The notes under the pieces were generated by a model. It ran no database searches. It was not told the DNA's origin and was given only the letters and a program-made list of their open reading frames with translations. A program made the position numbers and the translations under genes. From positions 54,102,001 through 54,166,000 of the forward strand of contig CM070903.1 in the NCBI GenBank assembly GCA_036417435.1: DNA of 64,000 nucleotides, read 5' to 3'. Below, piece after piece: positions 12,166 through 24,656 of this stretch (its first letter is position 1; each line of letters opens with the position of its first letter). Origin of the DNA: Inia geoffrensis. Its lineage: Eukaryota; Chordata; Mammalia; Artiodactyla; Iniidae.

Positions 12166-13150
12166 GCAGAGTGTTTTCTGTGCAATAGTTTAGGAGATAG
12201 CAGGAACTGGTAACAAATTTAGCTTTGAACTCCACCTCACACTTCCTTTGCTGTTGTGCGTTTATGTACTTGGTAACTTTGCCTAACTTTTTTCAGAGTT
12301 CCATGTGTTGACTTCAGGACTTGAACTTCATGTTATTTACTCAGCTATGGATGCAAAAAGACTGACTGTTAACAGTCATTTATGGTGCTGAGGGAAAAAA
12401 TACAGTTAGTGTTTTCCTCATGGAGGTCTTTGCTGCAGCAAGAGCCCAGCTACAGTTCTCCCACAAAGAAACCTACCTAACACCAGATGTCTTCTCATAA
12501 TTCCTGATCAGGAAGTTCAAAGCATATGGTTCCCCCGCTTAAGAGCAGTTGTGGGGAGGTCTCTGCTACCACACAATTTTGGAGTCAGAAATTCTCGCTT
12601 CCTCTAGAAGCAGCCATCTGGAATCACTATTAGTAAAGCAAAGAGATACAATTACAAGCATCTATTTGTAGGGGAAACTCCTGTCAGGTTTTAAAGGAAA
12701 GTCATCTATGGGGCCAAGGCCTGGCCCCATTACCTATGGGAAATAAACTCAGGCACAAAGATAGGCTCTCATCAGAGAAAAAATGAAAAGGAAGGAGAAA
12801 TGGAAACAAATTAGACCTTGCGATTTTTTTCATTATTCAAATCATTTTAAAATAAAATAAGATTTTATTTTAGACTTCTTTTATAACTTCTGTTTTTCAA
12901 GATTACAGAATACGGTTTTCTTCCACAGCAGAGAGGGAGCAGTCAAGCTCAAGTTACAAGCGAGGAAAAAGATGAAAGTTTAGAAAGCCTTAGAACTTTG
13001 CTGACTTAACAGGCAGAAGGCCGGGGAAAGGCTGAAAGACAGGAAATAATGATTACTATTTATGCTCTATTTCATAGTTTCCACTTTGGTTAAACTAACT
13101 GGAAGGAAACAAGTGATTAGGTTACTTGTGTCATCACTTACATCAGTAGG
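12166..13150. other. Unique DNA, no feature recognised
   Basis: No repeat signature or coding exon that I can name. An AT-rich patch lies around 12830-12900. Confidence 0.4.
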
Positions 13151-13740
13151 TTTATTTTTTTGTTATTTTTGTTTTGTTTTTGTTTTTTTGTTTTTCCAGC
13201 ATCAAGATTTAATTAAGGGAGCATATTCATTGCAGTGAATATACTGATGATTGTAAATGTGACTCCTCATTACAGCCTTAAAATTTCTGAAACACCAAAG
13301 CACAAAGATGTCAATTATATATCCAAACTACAGGTACAAAACAAGTACATGTATTTTCCATGCTCCAAAAGTGAGTACACACTGTACTGTCATAGGGAAG
13401 GGGTTTACCAATGAAGACCTGACAATGAAGTACTCAAGACTGATATACCAAAATAAAATATACAATAGGAATTTATTAAAACAAGTTTGACAATAGCAGA
13501 GAGGACCCTTTTCACTTCTGAGCAAAAATGCATTTCGTTATACACACTCTCTCCTAAAATTAATAAACCGGTCACTTGCGAATGCTCTGTTTATTTCCTC
13601 TATTACACTACAACATTCTCCATGTCTTTGGAAAAAAAAAAAATATTGTGCAGGAACTGTGGGATATGCATGCATGTGGATGGAACAGGACAATTGCACT
13701 GTTTCTTACAACTCACTTCTAGATAAGGAGGAAGTGTTAT
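13151..13740 (-). pseudogene. Possible processed retrocopy of an mRNA 3' UTR
   Basis: On the minus strand this stretch ends in a 45-base A-rich tail (plus-strand T-rich 13151-13196). The ATTAAA polyadenylation-signal variant (plus-strand TTTAAT, 13208-13213) lies about 12 bases upstream of that tail. Two further AATAAA-type signals lie inside (near 13460 and 13580 on the plus strand). The sequence is not an L1, L2, MIR or CHR copy that I recognise. No intact reading frame is present; the open frame at 13328-13525 has no identifiable domain. A 5'-truncated retrocopy of a 3' UTR fits. An ordinary A-rich expansion is the alternative. The parent gene is not recognised and no target duplication was found. 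Confidence 0.35.
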
Positions 13741-13867
13741 TCATTAGTATGGCCCAGTCTTAGCCAATATTCAGTTTGGAAAGACACTGGGTTAAGATCA
13801 GAACGATCTGAAATTCCAAGTTCTAGAATTGATGATTTTATATGCCATTGTATTAGTCAGGCTTCTT

Positions 13868-14179
13868 TTTTTTTTTTCTTTTTTCGTAATTTTTATTGGA
13901 GTATAGTTCATCTACAATGTTGTGTTAGTTTCTACTGTACAGCAAAGTGAATTGGCCACACGTACACATATATCCACTCTTCTTTACATTCCCCTCCCAT
14001 ACGGACCATTCTTGAGTACTGAGAAGAGCTCCCTGAGCTACACGGCAGGTCCCTACTAGCCATCTACCCTTACATTCAGTAGTATGTATATGTCAATCCC
14101 AATCTCCCACCCCCTCACCGCACAACCACAAGTTTGCCCTCCACATCTGTGGCTCTACCTCTGCTCTGCAAACAAGTTC
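13868..14179 (-). mobile_element. L1 3' end, 5'-truncated, with TSD
   Basis: A minus-strand L1 3' UTR: T-rich tail, then 'tttattggagtatagttcat', then the 'gtatgtatatgtcaatccca' block. It is flanked by a 14-bp target duplication, tagtcaggcttctt (13854-13867) and tagtcagacttctt (14180-14193), with one mismatch. It is about 310 bp, a short insertion. Confidence 0.9.
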
Positions 14180-14229
14180 TAGTCAGACTTCTTCAGTCAT
14201 TAATTACAACTCAATTCAAATCGGCTGGA

Positions 14230-14318
14230 ACATATACACACTACTATACATAAAATAGATAACTAACAAGGACCTACAGTGTAGCACAGGGAACTATACT
14301 CAATATTTTGTAATAACC

Positions 14319-14353
<35 letters not shown>

Positions 14354-14430
14354 CACTTTGCTGTACACCTGAAACCAACACATCATTGTAAATCAACTAC
14401 ACTTCAATTAAAAAACTCAAAAAAACCCTA
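14230..14430 (+). mobile_element. L1 3' end, 5'-truncated, opposite orientation
   Basis: A plus-strand L1 3' end with 'aaaatagataactaacaagg', 'actttgctgtacacctgaaa' and 'ttgtaaatcaactacacttc', followed by an A-rich tail. An expanded (TA)n run (about 14322-14353) interrupts it. It lies only 50 bp from the minus-strand L1 end, making an inverted pair. Confidence 0.88.
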
Positions 14431-14439
14431 AAAAAATAG

Positions 14440-15490
14440 GCCAAAGAACAGCTTTTATTAAGAATTAATAATGATATAATATATAATAATGAAAATAATA
14501 AGCAAGAACTAATAAGGTATTGAGAAAAAGGATGATTACTGACTGATACACATAACTGAAAAGCCCAAGCATGGCTAGATTCCAAGACTCAGATGATGTT
14601 AACAGGATTCTGCCTTCCTCCACCCCTCGGTTTGGCTCCCTTCTCCCTGGGATTCACTTTCACGCAGACTCTCCACACATGTCGTAATAAAAGTGGCATT
14701 CAGCAGCTCTAAGTTAAAATCCTACCAGCAGTAACTCTGAGACAAATAGCTTCTCTTTCTAAAGGGTTCCAGTACATTGACTGATTGGCCTGATCCGGTT
14801 CATGCACCAACCTCAGACCCAGTCTCTCTGGGCAGGGAAAGTGTGATGCATCGAACCTGGGCAGGGTCACGTCCCACAGTAACCACACTGCCGATTTATA
14901 AAGGATGCATTTCCCCCAAGAAAATTTCAGATACTGTTGCACGTTGAATAGGGTAGATTCTGGGTAGGAAAAAAATAGCAGATATTCATTACTATTATCT
15001 TAAGACGGTAACCACTTAACCATATTTCTCAGATAAAGGGGTTTACTGAAGTAGCTATGTGTGTGGTGGTGAAGTAGTTTTATTTTTGAAAAAGACATTA
15101 ACCTTTCTTATTCAAGGAGAATGAGAGTAATTGCCCAATCTTATTCTCATGTCTCAAGCTAAACGTTTTTGTTACAAAGATAGGGAAATATTGAAATCTG
15201 CATTGGTGTATACCGTAGTTCGATTACAGAGGTGGTTGTAAATTTAGCATTAGAGACCAGAGGTTACAGACCACAGTAAACAAAATATCATCCCTGGAAC
15301 TCTATCTTCATGCCAGGTTTCATTCATCTCTGTTCTCCTGCATGAATTTTAACAGTATCAATGAAGAATATCTTTACAAATGCAAAATCTTTCATACAGA
15401 ATTTTCCTTTTTTTTTTTGCCTGTATGAATTTAACTCTATTTATCCCTTTAAAAAGTGCCCTGACCAGGTTCCTTTTTAAAAACAATAAA
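14440..15490. other. Unique DNA, no feature recognised
   Basis: No coding exon or repeat could be named in this stretch. Confidence 0.4.
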
Positions 15491-15494
15491 ACAA

Positions 15495-15610
15495 AAAAAG
15501 AGGTGAGCACCTACCATGTGCTAACCATTGGACTGGAGGTCATACACATGAACTCACATTCATGTGAAGTAGAGGCATTACCTGGTTATGCAGATGAAGA
15601 AACTATTTTC
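15495..15610 (-). mobile_element. MIR SINE
   Basis: The plus strand reads as the reverse complement of MIR: 'gagcacctaccatgtgctaa', then 'atgaactcacattc', then 'gcagatgaagaaact'. The copy is diverged. A further MIR/L2-like end ('gatgcttaataaatgc') lies at about 15765-15790. Confidence 0.65.
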
Positions 15611-16093
15611 TCTTCCCCTGAATTCCTCCACCACTTAGAGTTGGCAGCAAAAAAGTTGGCACTTACCTGTGGCATCTGCATTGTTTAATCTTTGTTTCCA
15701 ATAGATTTATCTTAACCCCAAACAGGGTTTTCAAGTCTTTTGAAGACTGAGACATTGTAGAATATTGAGTAGATGCTTAATAAATGCTTCTAGATGGTTA
15801 CATCTTAGGTTTATCACCTAATGCAATGTGACTTCAGTCTAATCTTAAGATCAAGGAAGTCTGATTTTCAGTGAACAGGAAATAAAACAGGCATACAGGC
15901 TAATATAAAACCTCATTGTCGGCTGTATGACTTCAGTGTAAAATATAATCTCTCTGCTTACCTGTCCAATGTTATTAGACCAATGAAAAGGAAAGGTTGT
16001 GGTATAGAAAAGAAAGAAATTCTGTGTCATACTCATAACTGTAAAGAAGAAAGATCTACAATCACTCTAAAGATACCAATGTAAGGTATAAAC

Positions 16094-16391
16094 CAGTGTC
16101 TCTCAAACCATTTGTAGTGAAAGGCTAGTCTCACCCCATCCCCCTGCCAATCTATTCTGGATTAATAATTTTGTAAAATACATAAAAAATGAATTAGCAA
16201 AAAAATGAATTACTAAAAAAGAGAAATACAAAATATGTCCCACTTTTTTACTCTCAGATTCAGTAGACAAACATAACCATGCCAAATTGCCATGAATGTA
16301 TACTTTAAATGCCTAAATGACTGTCAGTGATTAATCATACATAGTTTGTGAACCAACCACAGTCTGCAGACCCACACCTGGAGAAGGACTG
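16094..16391. mobile_element. hAT-type MITE with 8-bp TSD
   Basis: This 298-bp element begins CAGTGTCTCTCAAAC and ends GGAGAAGGACTG. Both ends resemble the CAGTGNTTCTCAA termini of hAT (Charlie/MER5-type) elements. It is flanked by gtataaac (16086-16093) and gtataaat (16392-16399), an 8-bp target duplication with one change, the length made by hAT transposases. It encodes no transposase, so it is non-autonomous. Confidence 0.78.
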
Positions 16392-16399
16392 GTATAAAT

Positions 16400-18990
16400 C
16401 TTAATCCTATCTAAAGATCAAGTTGCTTACTAAATACAAGCAATTTAAAAAATCCCAAAACAACAAAGAAACAAGAACTACATTATTTTTAGTTGGGGAA
16501 CTTTCCTGCTGGCCAGAGAAATAGACCTTGCGTAGCATGCCAGTGCAAAGACTTGAACAGCTGATTCTCTCTGCTCTTCCTTTTGGTTTTTTCTTCGTTT
16601 TCATTTTGTGCAATATAAGTAATCCTCTTTTTTCCTTACATTCCACTTTCTCAATGATATTCAAGACTTCTGAATATAAATATCACAGAGAATTTTTTCT
16701 TATTTCCCTATTTCTGATATTCTTAATAAGCAATCTCTAAATAGCACCTGTTTCAATTCTTTTAAGTGTTATAAGACAGTAGGTAAATCCTATTTTATAT
16801 TCAGCACTTCATAATGCTTTCAAGAGTTAGTTCAACAGGCTTTTCTGACTACCAGTAACAGTGATTTCCTTAGCATGACAACCATCACTTTCTTTGAAGT
16901 TAATGTTAAACTTAATTTTTAAAATGATATAAACATGTGTATTTCAACAAAAAGTAAGGGAGATTGAAATGAGTTTTATTAAGAAATATTCAAATTTATT
17001 CAGAAATCATTTTTCCAATATATATGCATATCTATAATTGATCAAATGACAACTTAAATCTTAACATTGCCATCTTGTGGGAATGTCAGTGCAATAATTA
17101 TACATACATATGAGAGGTAATACATGATGAATTAACAGTAGGTAACATCATAAAGAAGAATATATTTTACATAATTGTTTTTAACTATATAATTCTTAGT
17201 TTGGTCAACTCATTTTCTTTCAAATAAATCTGAACTAAAGGAGAAAAACAGGAAGAAAATTTTACTCAGTTATTTCTAGGTATTGAAGACACATTTATAT
17301 ATATTCACTAAACCTTGGTTTCATTCTTTTGAGATTGATACAGAATTTTTCTGCATGCATTATTTAAGAGGGACTAAGTTCAGATAGGTTACCTTACTTT
17401 CTTAGGTGCTATAGGAAGATGTGAACAGTGCAGAAAAATAGTCAAGAGTTGTCCTTGTATGTGTTTCCACTAGTTTATTACTACTCATATATATTAAAAG
17501 TTAAGAATTTATTATTATGGAGGCTCTAATATCTCCTGTCAAGGGTTAGCTGCCTAAGTAGAATGTAGAACACGTAATTTATAACAATAAGCAATTAGAA
17601 TTGTAAAGGTAGTTGTTTTACTAGTTTTAGGTAAGAAAAATCACACCTTTGAATTTTCTTGGATTTGAAAACATGCAATATTTCAATAGCCATAAAGCAA
17701 ACCAAATGTATTGAAATAAACATATTATATAATGAATGTGCTGTATTAGGACAGATTTAAGAGATCATTGAAGATAGTCAAAGATTTGTACATGGAACAA
17801 AGAAACTGGGGATATGGCAAATTTAACGACACTAATAATATTCCTGAGTTCATGTCCTTAGAATACAATTGTGAGTATTCTTTATCCTCCTGAGTATTAA
17901 CCCTTATGTAAGTCTTGTTATACAGTGATCGAAGGCTGCGTGGCATTTAGTTAAAAAGTCAGCAAGTAGGAACCAGATCTCTAAAAAAACAGTGAGTACC
18001 TTCTGTTGGGTAGGAAGGCAAGAAGAGTTGCTCTTTGTTTTCTTCTCATGCTTTGAGCGTGAGCAGGAGGAGCAAGGCCTTTCAGTGACTTAGAAATGTC
18101 AACTGGTCAACAGGGGATGAATAGAAACAAAAACATAAAAGCAAATTATAGTAACATGGATTTCAGATAAGTCTCTGGCGAGAAATTTAAACATATTGCA
18201 ATATGTTGGGACTTTCCAATTTGCTAATATTTTCCCTAGTTTAATCATTTTCTTCTACAGCACCACATCAGTAAGAATTTCAGTGTTGATTAATGAAGAG
18301 AGCCAAAATATATAATTCAGGGGTGAGAACAACTGACATTTACCTTCCCATGAGAGATACGATGAGAACTCTCTTGTGGTGATACAGAGTCATCTTTGTG
18401 CTCTTTATATGAAGATTAAGATTATATCAGAGGGTGGAAATTAGGTATTTTCCTTTCTACTAACATTCTTTGTAGCCTTTTACTGAAAGATTTTTGGGGA
18501 AAAGAGGCGACTACTACTGGTACAGATCTTCCATTTTGAAGACCATCTTGTCACCACTTTGGAACACAACAGCCGTTTTAGTTGAACTTTTAAGGATATT
18601 TCTAACTTTGATTCTAGAAATAAAAGCTATAAATTAGTTTTACTTTTAAAATAAACAAGCAAGCAAGCAAGCACAAATACAAATCACAATCCAAATACCT
18701 TATTCAATCTCCAAGAATGACTCATGTTACAATAACTAGCTGTTGAAGGTAAATATTTGATTCTTGTATATCAAATATTTTGAAAAATAAACTACTTTCA
18801 CAAAGGAAAAACAACATACACATAATTGTTTTGCTTTGAGTTTAGTGTGCTATTTATAATGACAAATTTACAATTTTCTACATGATATATGACATTCTGA
18901 GTAGTATGATTTCAACATATATTTTAAAGCTGTGTGGAGGAAAGAAAATGAACAATATTGCATATCTTTGCCTATCAAGATTGAGACTGG
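16400..18990. other. Unique AT-rich DNA
   Basis: About 2.6 kb without a recognisable recent repeat or exon. A short (CAAG)n run lies at 18656-18672. Small open frames (16407-16740, 17746-17946) lack any recognised domain. Confidence 0.45.
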
Positions 18991-19004
18991 AGGGTAGGTG
19001 GATA

Positions 19005-19090
19005 TGGTCTATAAAGTTGTATGTGGAGTTTTGACCGAGTGGGGTTGTCGCCCCTAGCCCCTGCTTTGTTCAAGGGTCAATTGTACTGTT
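19005..19090. mobile_element. DNA-transposon end, mariner/Tigger type
   Basis: The block 'gttttgaccgagtggggttg...cgcccctagcccctgctttg...ttcaagggtcaattgta' matches the terminal part of a common mammalian TcMar-type element whose ends read CAGTTGACCCTTGAACAAC on the other strand. Only one end is visible. The exact family is not certain. Confidence 0.6.
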
Positions 19091-20595
19091 TCTCTAATTA
19101 AAATTCTCTTTGTTTTGAGTTGGTATTTGGGATACATATACATTCTCACTTTATTTATACCTCAAACACTCAAGGTTAATGCCTGATTTCTGTCTTTCAT
19201 CTCTGCATTTATTCTGGAGGGTAGAACATTAAACTCAAGTGGAAGAAATATTTCATATTCTCTTCAGCAAAATGGAACTGCCCAAATATAGAAAAGATCT
19301 ATTAAACACTGCTTTATATGTCTTTTAAGAATTAGAAGTGGTAGTGATAAATCCAATTATCTTTTCCCAGGTGAAGAAGAAAACTTAAGAAAGAACCAAA
19401 CCCAGGGGTAGAAAAGGAGATGAAGAAATAGAACTGAAATACAATTTCCTTGTTACCCTGTCCAGGAGAGAGCCTTCTAGAACTCACAGAAATATCTCCC
19501 TTTGTTGAGATACCAAAGGGATTTTATTTTCAATTTATAGGCCAATCAACTTTAAGTATACCTAATAGCACCTAGTAAAATCTAAGCAGTTTAAACAGCA
19601 GGCCCTGTTCTGATGTGATTGGTTTTCTGAGTCATTACTTCTTTAAAAGGATGCATTGATCTTCTCTATCTTGACTCTGTAGAAATCTGAGGGGTTTTTT
19701 GGTCAAATAACAAGTATTCTGCCTATTAAACTATTTTCTTTGATTTTTGAGGACAGAGTAGGTTTTCCTTCTGTCTTTTAGACAGAAGTTTGACAAATAA
19801 ATTGAAATATTTTTTCAAGAATGACTCATACCAAAACCTTTAAGGGTATCCATTAAATTTTATTGTACTAGTAGTCCTGCCATAAAATGAATTTGACTTT
19901 GATTCTTCTCTACCTTCATGTTAATACACAGTATTAAGCCTGAGGCACTCAGAAAAATAATTTACAAGTGAGAGGCCATCATACTTCTTGACCAATTTTT
20001 AACCTTAAATTTTACTTGTTTTTAGTGGATTTTATCTTTTTAATCAATGATTGGACAGATGGGGAAGTGTCTCTGTGTAAGAAGCATGTAATGCTTGGGA
20101 TGCAAAGAGAAATTATAGCAATAGTTTATGTTTCTCTCACATTACCAAAGTAATGATCCTAATAAAGAGAGTTTCTTAGTAGTATGTGGTATTGCTCTCA
20201 AACTATTTCTATGTACAGAATATTTAGTTTCTGATCTACTTCTTATCCATTTAAGGGAGGAATTTCACAGAGCAAATAACAAAATAATATTTATTAAACT
20301 CTAAACAAAATCAGGAATTTAGTTGAGGAAGGTGTTAAGGAGGGTTAATGAGAAGATAAAAATGGTTTTGAATTTAATACATACTCAGGTCAGCAATGCT
20401 ATTCATTAATGCTATTCTAAAATCTGCAAAAGATTAATCTATAGATTTCCCAATTATTGCATAACAAAAGCTGAGAAAACATGCCATTGCTATGGGTAAT
20501 ATGCCTGCTCTTTTGTTTTATGCTTATTTTTAGCAACTGTCATGGGGATGAGTGAAAATAGTGATTGCACTCTTTTCATTGCACTTAAACTTGTT
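19091..20595. other. Unique DNA, no feature recognised
   Basis: No exon or repeat could be supported. Confidence 0.4.
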
Positions 20596-20610
20596 GGTGA
20601 CATAGTAACT

Positions 20611-20948
20611 TTTTTTTTTTTTTTTTTAAAGAAGATGTTGGGGGTAGGAGTTTCGTAATTTATTTATTTATTTTTGCTGTGTTGGGTCTTCGTTTCTGTG
20701 CGAGGGCTTTCTCTAGTTGTGGCAAGTGGGGGCCACTCTTCATCGTGGTGCGCGGGCCTCTCACTATCGCTCTCACTACCGCGGCCTCTCTTGTTGCGGA
20801 GCACAGGCTCCAGATGCGCAGGCTCAGTAGCTGTGGCTCACGGGCCTAGTTGCTCCGCAGCATGTGGGATCCTCCCAGACCAGGGCTCGAACCCATATCC
20901 CCTGCATTAGCAGGCAGATTCTCAACCACTGCGCCACCAGGGAAGCCC
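20611..20948 (-). mobile_element. CHR-1-like SINE, long form, with TSD
   Basis: Read on the minus strand it has the same tRNA-like head as the short SINEs (plus-strand CCACCAGGGAAGCCC at the right end). It then has a longer body with a 'gccccca...cttgccacaact' segment, the CAACACAGCAAAAATAAATA region and a terminal A tail. At about 338 bp it is the full-length form. The target duplication is ggtgacatagtaact (20596-20610) and ggcgacatagtaact (20949-20963), with one mismatch. Confidence 0.93.
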
Positions 20949-20963
20949 GGCGACATAGTAACT

Positions 20964-22528
20964 TTAAGGTGAGTTCCAACTAGATATATGTGCATGCACC
21001 AACATATTCTTTTAAAAAAAATCTGCTTTTCTTTGTCATTCAATTTAATGAATTTGCATCATAGTTACTATGTGTGAAAGAATTCAAAGTAGCAAGGCTT
21101 CAGAAAAGGATGGTGGAAGAGTTTAAAGCAGGGTGAGGAATTAAAATGCTATTGCTGCAGAAAAAGGCAGTCTTCCTATTTGTCCATCTTCATCCCTGGT
21201 GCAGGGGAGGTCTTTTTGGATAGGAAGACAATAAGATTATGCTATGAAAGGTGTTAAATTAATGAAGCAAGGAGGTCATTAGACTAAGGGGACTCTAATA
21301 CTAAGATGGTCTATGTAAGCAAACTGAAATCCAAGCCTGTAAACATCTTAAGGTACAAAATCAAAAACACAAAGGAAAACCAATCACAAACAGCCAACTA
21401 AGCTTTAAGCTATAGCCAAATAACTTCCTTTCTTTGCTTTGCACTTTTTCTGTCTTTTCCCTGGCTTCTCACCACTTTGGGTTTGGTGCTGCCTGATTTT
21501 AACGGATAAATGCTCAAATAGACTCTTAAAAATTTTCATATGCCTCAATTTATCTTTTAATGAAGGCAATCAGTTTTAGAAACATTGAGATTTATCTTGT
21601 ATGTGCTCAGCATTGAAGACTGGAACCCTTCTAAAATAGAGTGAGAGTCTGATTGTCCCAAGGCTCAATCAAACAGGTTTAGGAGATTCCACAGCATGGG
21701 ATATTAGGGGCTGAGCCAGGATGAAGACTGGAAGCTGCACAGAAAGTAGGTAGAATGGGAAGGAGGGAGGGAGACCAAGTAAGAAAGAGCTTCTGGTTTT
21801 CCATTCAAGACAATACTGAATGGACAGAAAATCAATGCAAAGAAAAAGTAAAAAAAGGCATTTTCTGGATTCTCTGAATCCAATCTTTGGATTCTGAGTG
21901 TGTTCATGATCAGCAATACATGTCCTTGAATGCTTTTCAGAATTTGCATTTTGTAACTACTATTTTACATTGGTATTATGTGCAGAATTCTGTACTAAGG
22001 CCCAGAATTTGACCTATCATGAGGCAAATATAAACTCAATTAACAGAACTTCTTATTTGTAAGATATGGCCTGAATGGAACTTTGCTGGTCTCTGCATTT
22101 TCTTTTTTCTGTTGACCTGTGTTGTAGATCTATTCTGATTTTCCTAACTCCCATCTGCTCCAACATACCTTGAGCCTTGGAACCCAGGCAAGCTCTTTCC
22201 TTGGCCATCTATGGCTAAATCCCATGGTTTGGGGTTGTATCCTCCTTGCTGGTGGAGCACTTGCTACCCGGAGATCTTTGGTTTCTCTTCAGGGATCATG
22301 TGTATGGACGACCCTTGTGGTGATGACCCAGGTTCTGTTGTGCCCTTGGCTTGAGAGAAAGGGTCCTCTGAAGTCATATGACTAAAAAAAACTGTTAATG
22401 AGGAAGATATCTGAATAGGACGGAAAGACATAAATCAAAAAAGATTATGTAAAAGATCTACCATTCAACCTCTCTCAACTGGTCTAGGGAAGGGGACTAC
22501 CTAGTTAATTCAGCACACTTGGTTCCTT
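20964..22528. other. Unique DNA, no gene supported
   Basis: No repeat was recognised. The 71-codon frame at 22170-22385 has no splice context or domain that would support an exon. Confidence 0.4.
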
Positions 22529-22529
22529 T

Positions 22530-24041
22530 TCTTTTTTTTCAACATCTTTATTGGAGTATAATTGCTTTACAATGTTGTGTTAGTTTCTGCTGGATAACAA
22601 AGTGAATCAGCTATACGTATACATATATATCCCCATATCCCCACCCTCTTGCATTTCCCTCCCACCCTCCCTATCCCACCCCTCTAGGTGGTCACAAAGC
22701 ACCGAACGGATCTCCCTGTGCTATGCAGCTGCTTCCCAATAGCTATCTATTTTACATTTGGTAGTGCGTATATGTCCATGTCACTCTCTCACTTCATCCC
22801 AGCTTACCCTTCCCCCTCCCCATGTCCTCAAGTCCATTTTCTACATCTGCGTCTTTATTCCTGTCCTGCCCCTAGGTTTTTCAGAACCATTTTTTTTAGA
22901 TTTCATATATATGTGTTAGCATACGATATTTGTTTTTCTCTTTCTGACTTACTTCACTCTGTATGACAGACTCTAGGTCCATCCACATCATTACAAATAA
23001 CTCAATTTCGCTCCTTTTTATGACTGAGTAATATTCCAGTGTTTATATGTGCCACATCTCCTTTATACATTCATCTATTGATGGACACTTAGGTTGCTTC
23101 CATGTCCTGGCTATTGTAAATAATGCTGCAATGAACATTGTGGTATATGTCTGTTTTTGAATTATGGTTTTCTCAGGGTATATGCCCAGTAGTGGGATTG
23201 CTGGGTCATGTGGTAGTTCTATTTTTAGTTTTTTAAGGAACCTCCATACTGTTCTCCATAGTGACAGTATCAATTTACATTCTCACCAACAGTGCAAGAG
23301 GGTTCCCTTTTCTCCGTGTCCTTTGCAGCATTTATTGTTTGTAGATTTTTTGATGATGGCCATTCTGACCAGTGTGAGATGATATCTCATTGTAGTTTTG
23401 ATTTGCACTTCTCTAATGATTAGTGATGCTGAGCATCCTTTCATGTGTTTGTTGGCGATCTGTGTATCTTCTTTGGAGTAACGTCTATTTAGGTCTTCTG
23501 CCCGTTTTTGGATTGGGTTGTTTGATTTTTGATATTGAGCTGCATGAGCTGCTTGTATATTCTGGAGATTAGTCCTTTGTCAGTTGCTTCACTTGCAAAT
23601 ATTTTCTCCCATTCTGAGGGACGTCTTTTCATCTTGTTTATGGTTTCCTTTTGCTGTGCAAAAGCTTTTAAGTTTCATTAGCTCCCATTTGTTTATTTTT
23701 ATTTCCATTTCTCTAGGAGGTAGGTCAAAAAGGATCTTGCTGTGATTTATGTCACAGAGTGTTCTGCCTATGTTTCCCTCTAAGAGTTTATAGTGTCTTG
23801 CCTTACATTTAGGTGTTTAATCCATTTTGAGTTTATTTTTGTGTATGGTGTTAGGGAGTGTTCTAATTTCATTCTCTTACATGTAGCTGTCCAGTTTTCC
23901 CAGCAACACTTATTGAAGATGCTGTCATTTCTCCATTGTATATTTTTGCCTCCTTTATCAAAGATCGGGTGACCATATGTGTGTCGGTTTATCTCTGGGC
24001 TTTCTATCCTGTTCCATTGATCTATATTCCTGTTTTTATGC
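22530..24041 (-). mobile_element. L1 LINE 3' end, 5'-truncated, 1.5 kb
   Basis: The 3' end is at the left ('tctttattggagtataattg'). The 3' UTR and the C-terminal third of ORF2 follow to 24041, where the L1 match ends next to unrelated sequence. The ORF2 part is broken by several small indels. A 76-codon remnant (23043-23273, minus) keeps the C-terminal [15 protein letters not shown] block. Confidence 0.93.
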
Positions 24042-24656
24042 CATTTATTCAGGAATGCAGACATAGATAAGTAAACAGTCAATTAAAATAATATAACATA
24101 GTAATTCAGCAAAAGAAGAAAATGAAAAGATTTTGCAATAACTGCCATAAAGCACTGGATAAAATTCAATATGTATTTCTGGTTTTACAATCTTAATAAA
24201 ATGGGGGAAAAGAGCATCCTTTAATAACACAAATATACATTTTAAAATAACCAGTATCACATTTCAGTGTTGAATGCTGGAAGAATTCACACATGTAAGA
24301 AAAATGAGTACAGCATATGATAGCACTACTATCATTTATCATATTCCTAAAACTTTGAGACATTGCAATTGACAAGATAAGGAAGGCAAGAACCATAAAC
24401 ATTAGAAAAAAGCTAACAAAATTATTATTTTCCATTAGATAGTCTACATGGAAATCCTAAAATCTCTAGTGGAAAAGAATAGAAATAGACAATTCAAGAA
24501 GACAGTTAATTTACCAAATTATTTTTTAATCCAGTAGCTTTACATATGCCAAATATAAATTACAAAAATATAACAAGAAACATCCCATTAAAATGTAGCA
24601 AAACCATAAAATAAATTGTTTGGAATGAACGTAAGAAGAAAGTAGGCTGCACCTTC
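24042..24656. other. Unique spacer between two opposed L1s
   Basis: About 615 bp of AT-rich unique sequence between the truncated 5' end of a minus-strand L1 and the 5' end of a plus-strand L1. Confidence 0.5.

Noticed and set aside
22170..22385. 71-codon frame as a host exon
   Set aside because: No splice-site context, domain or periodic codon signal could be supported by eye.
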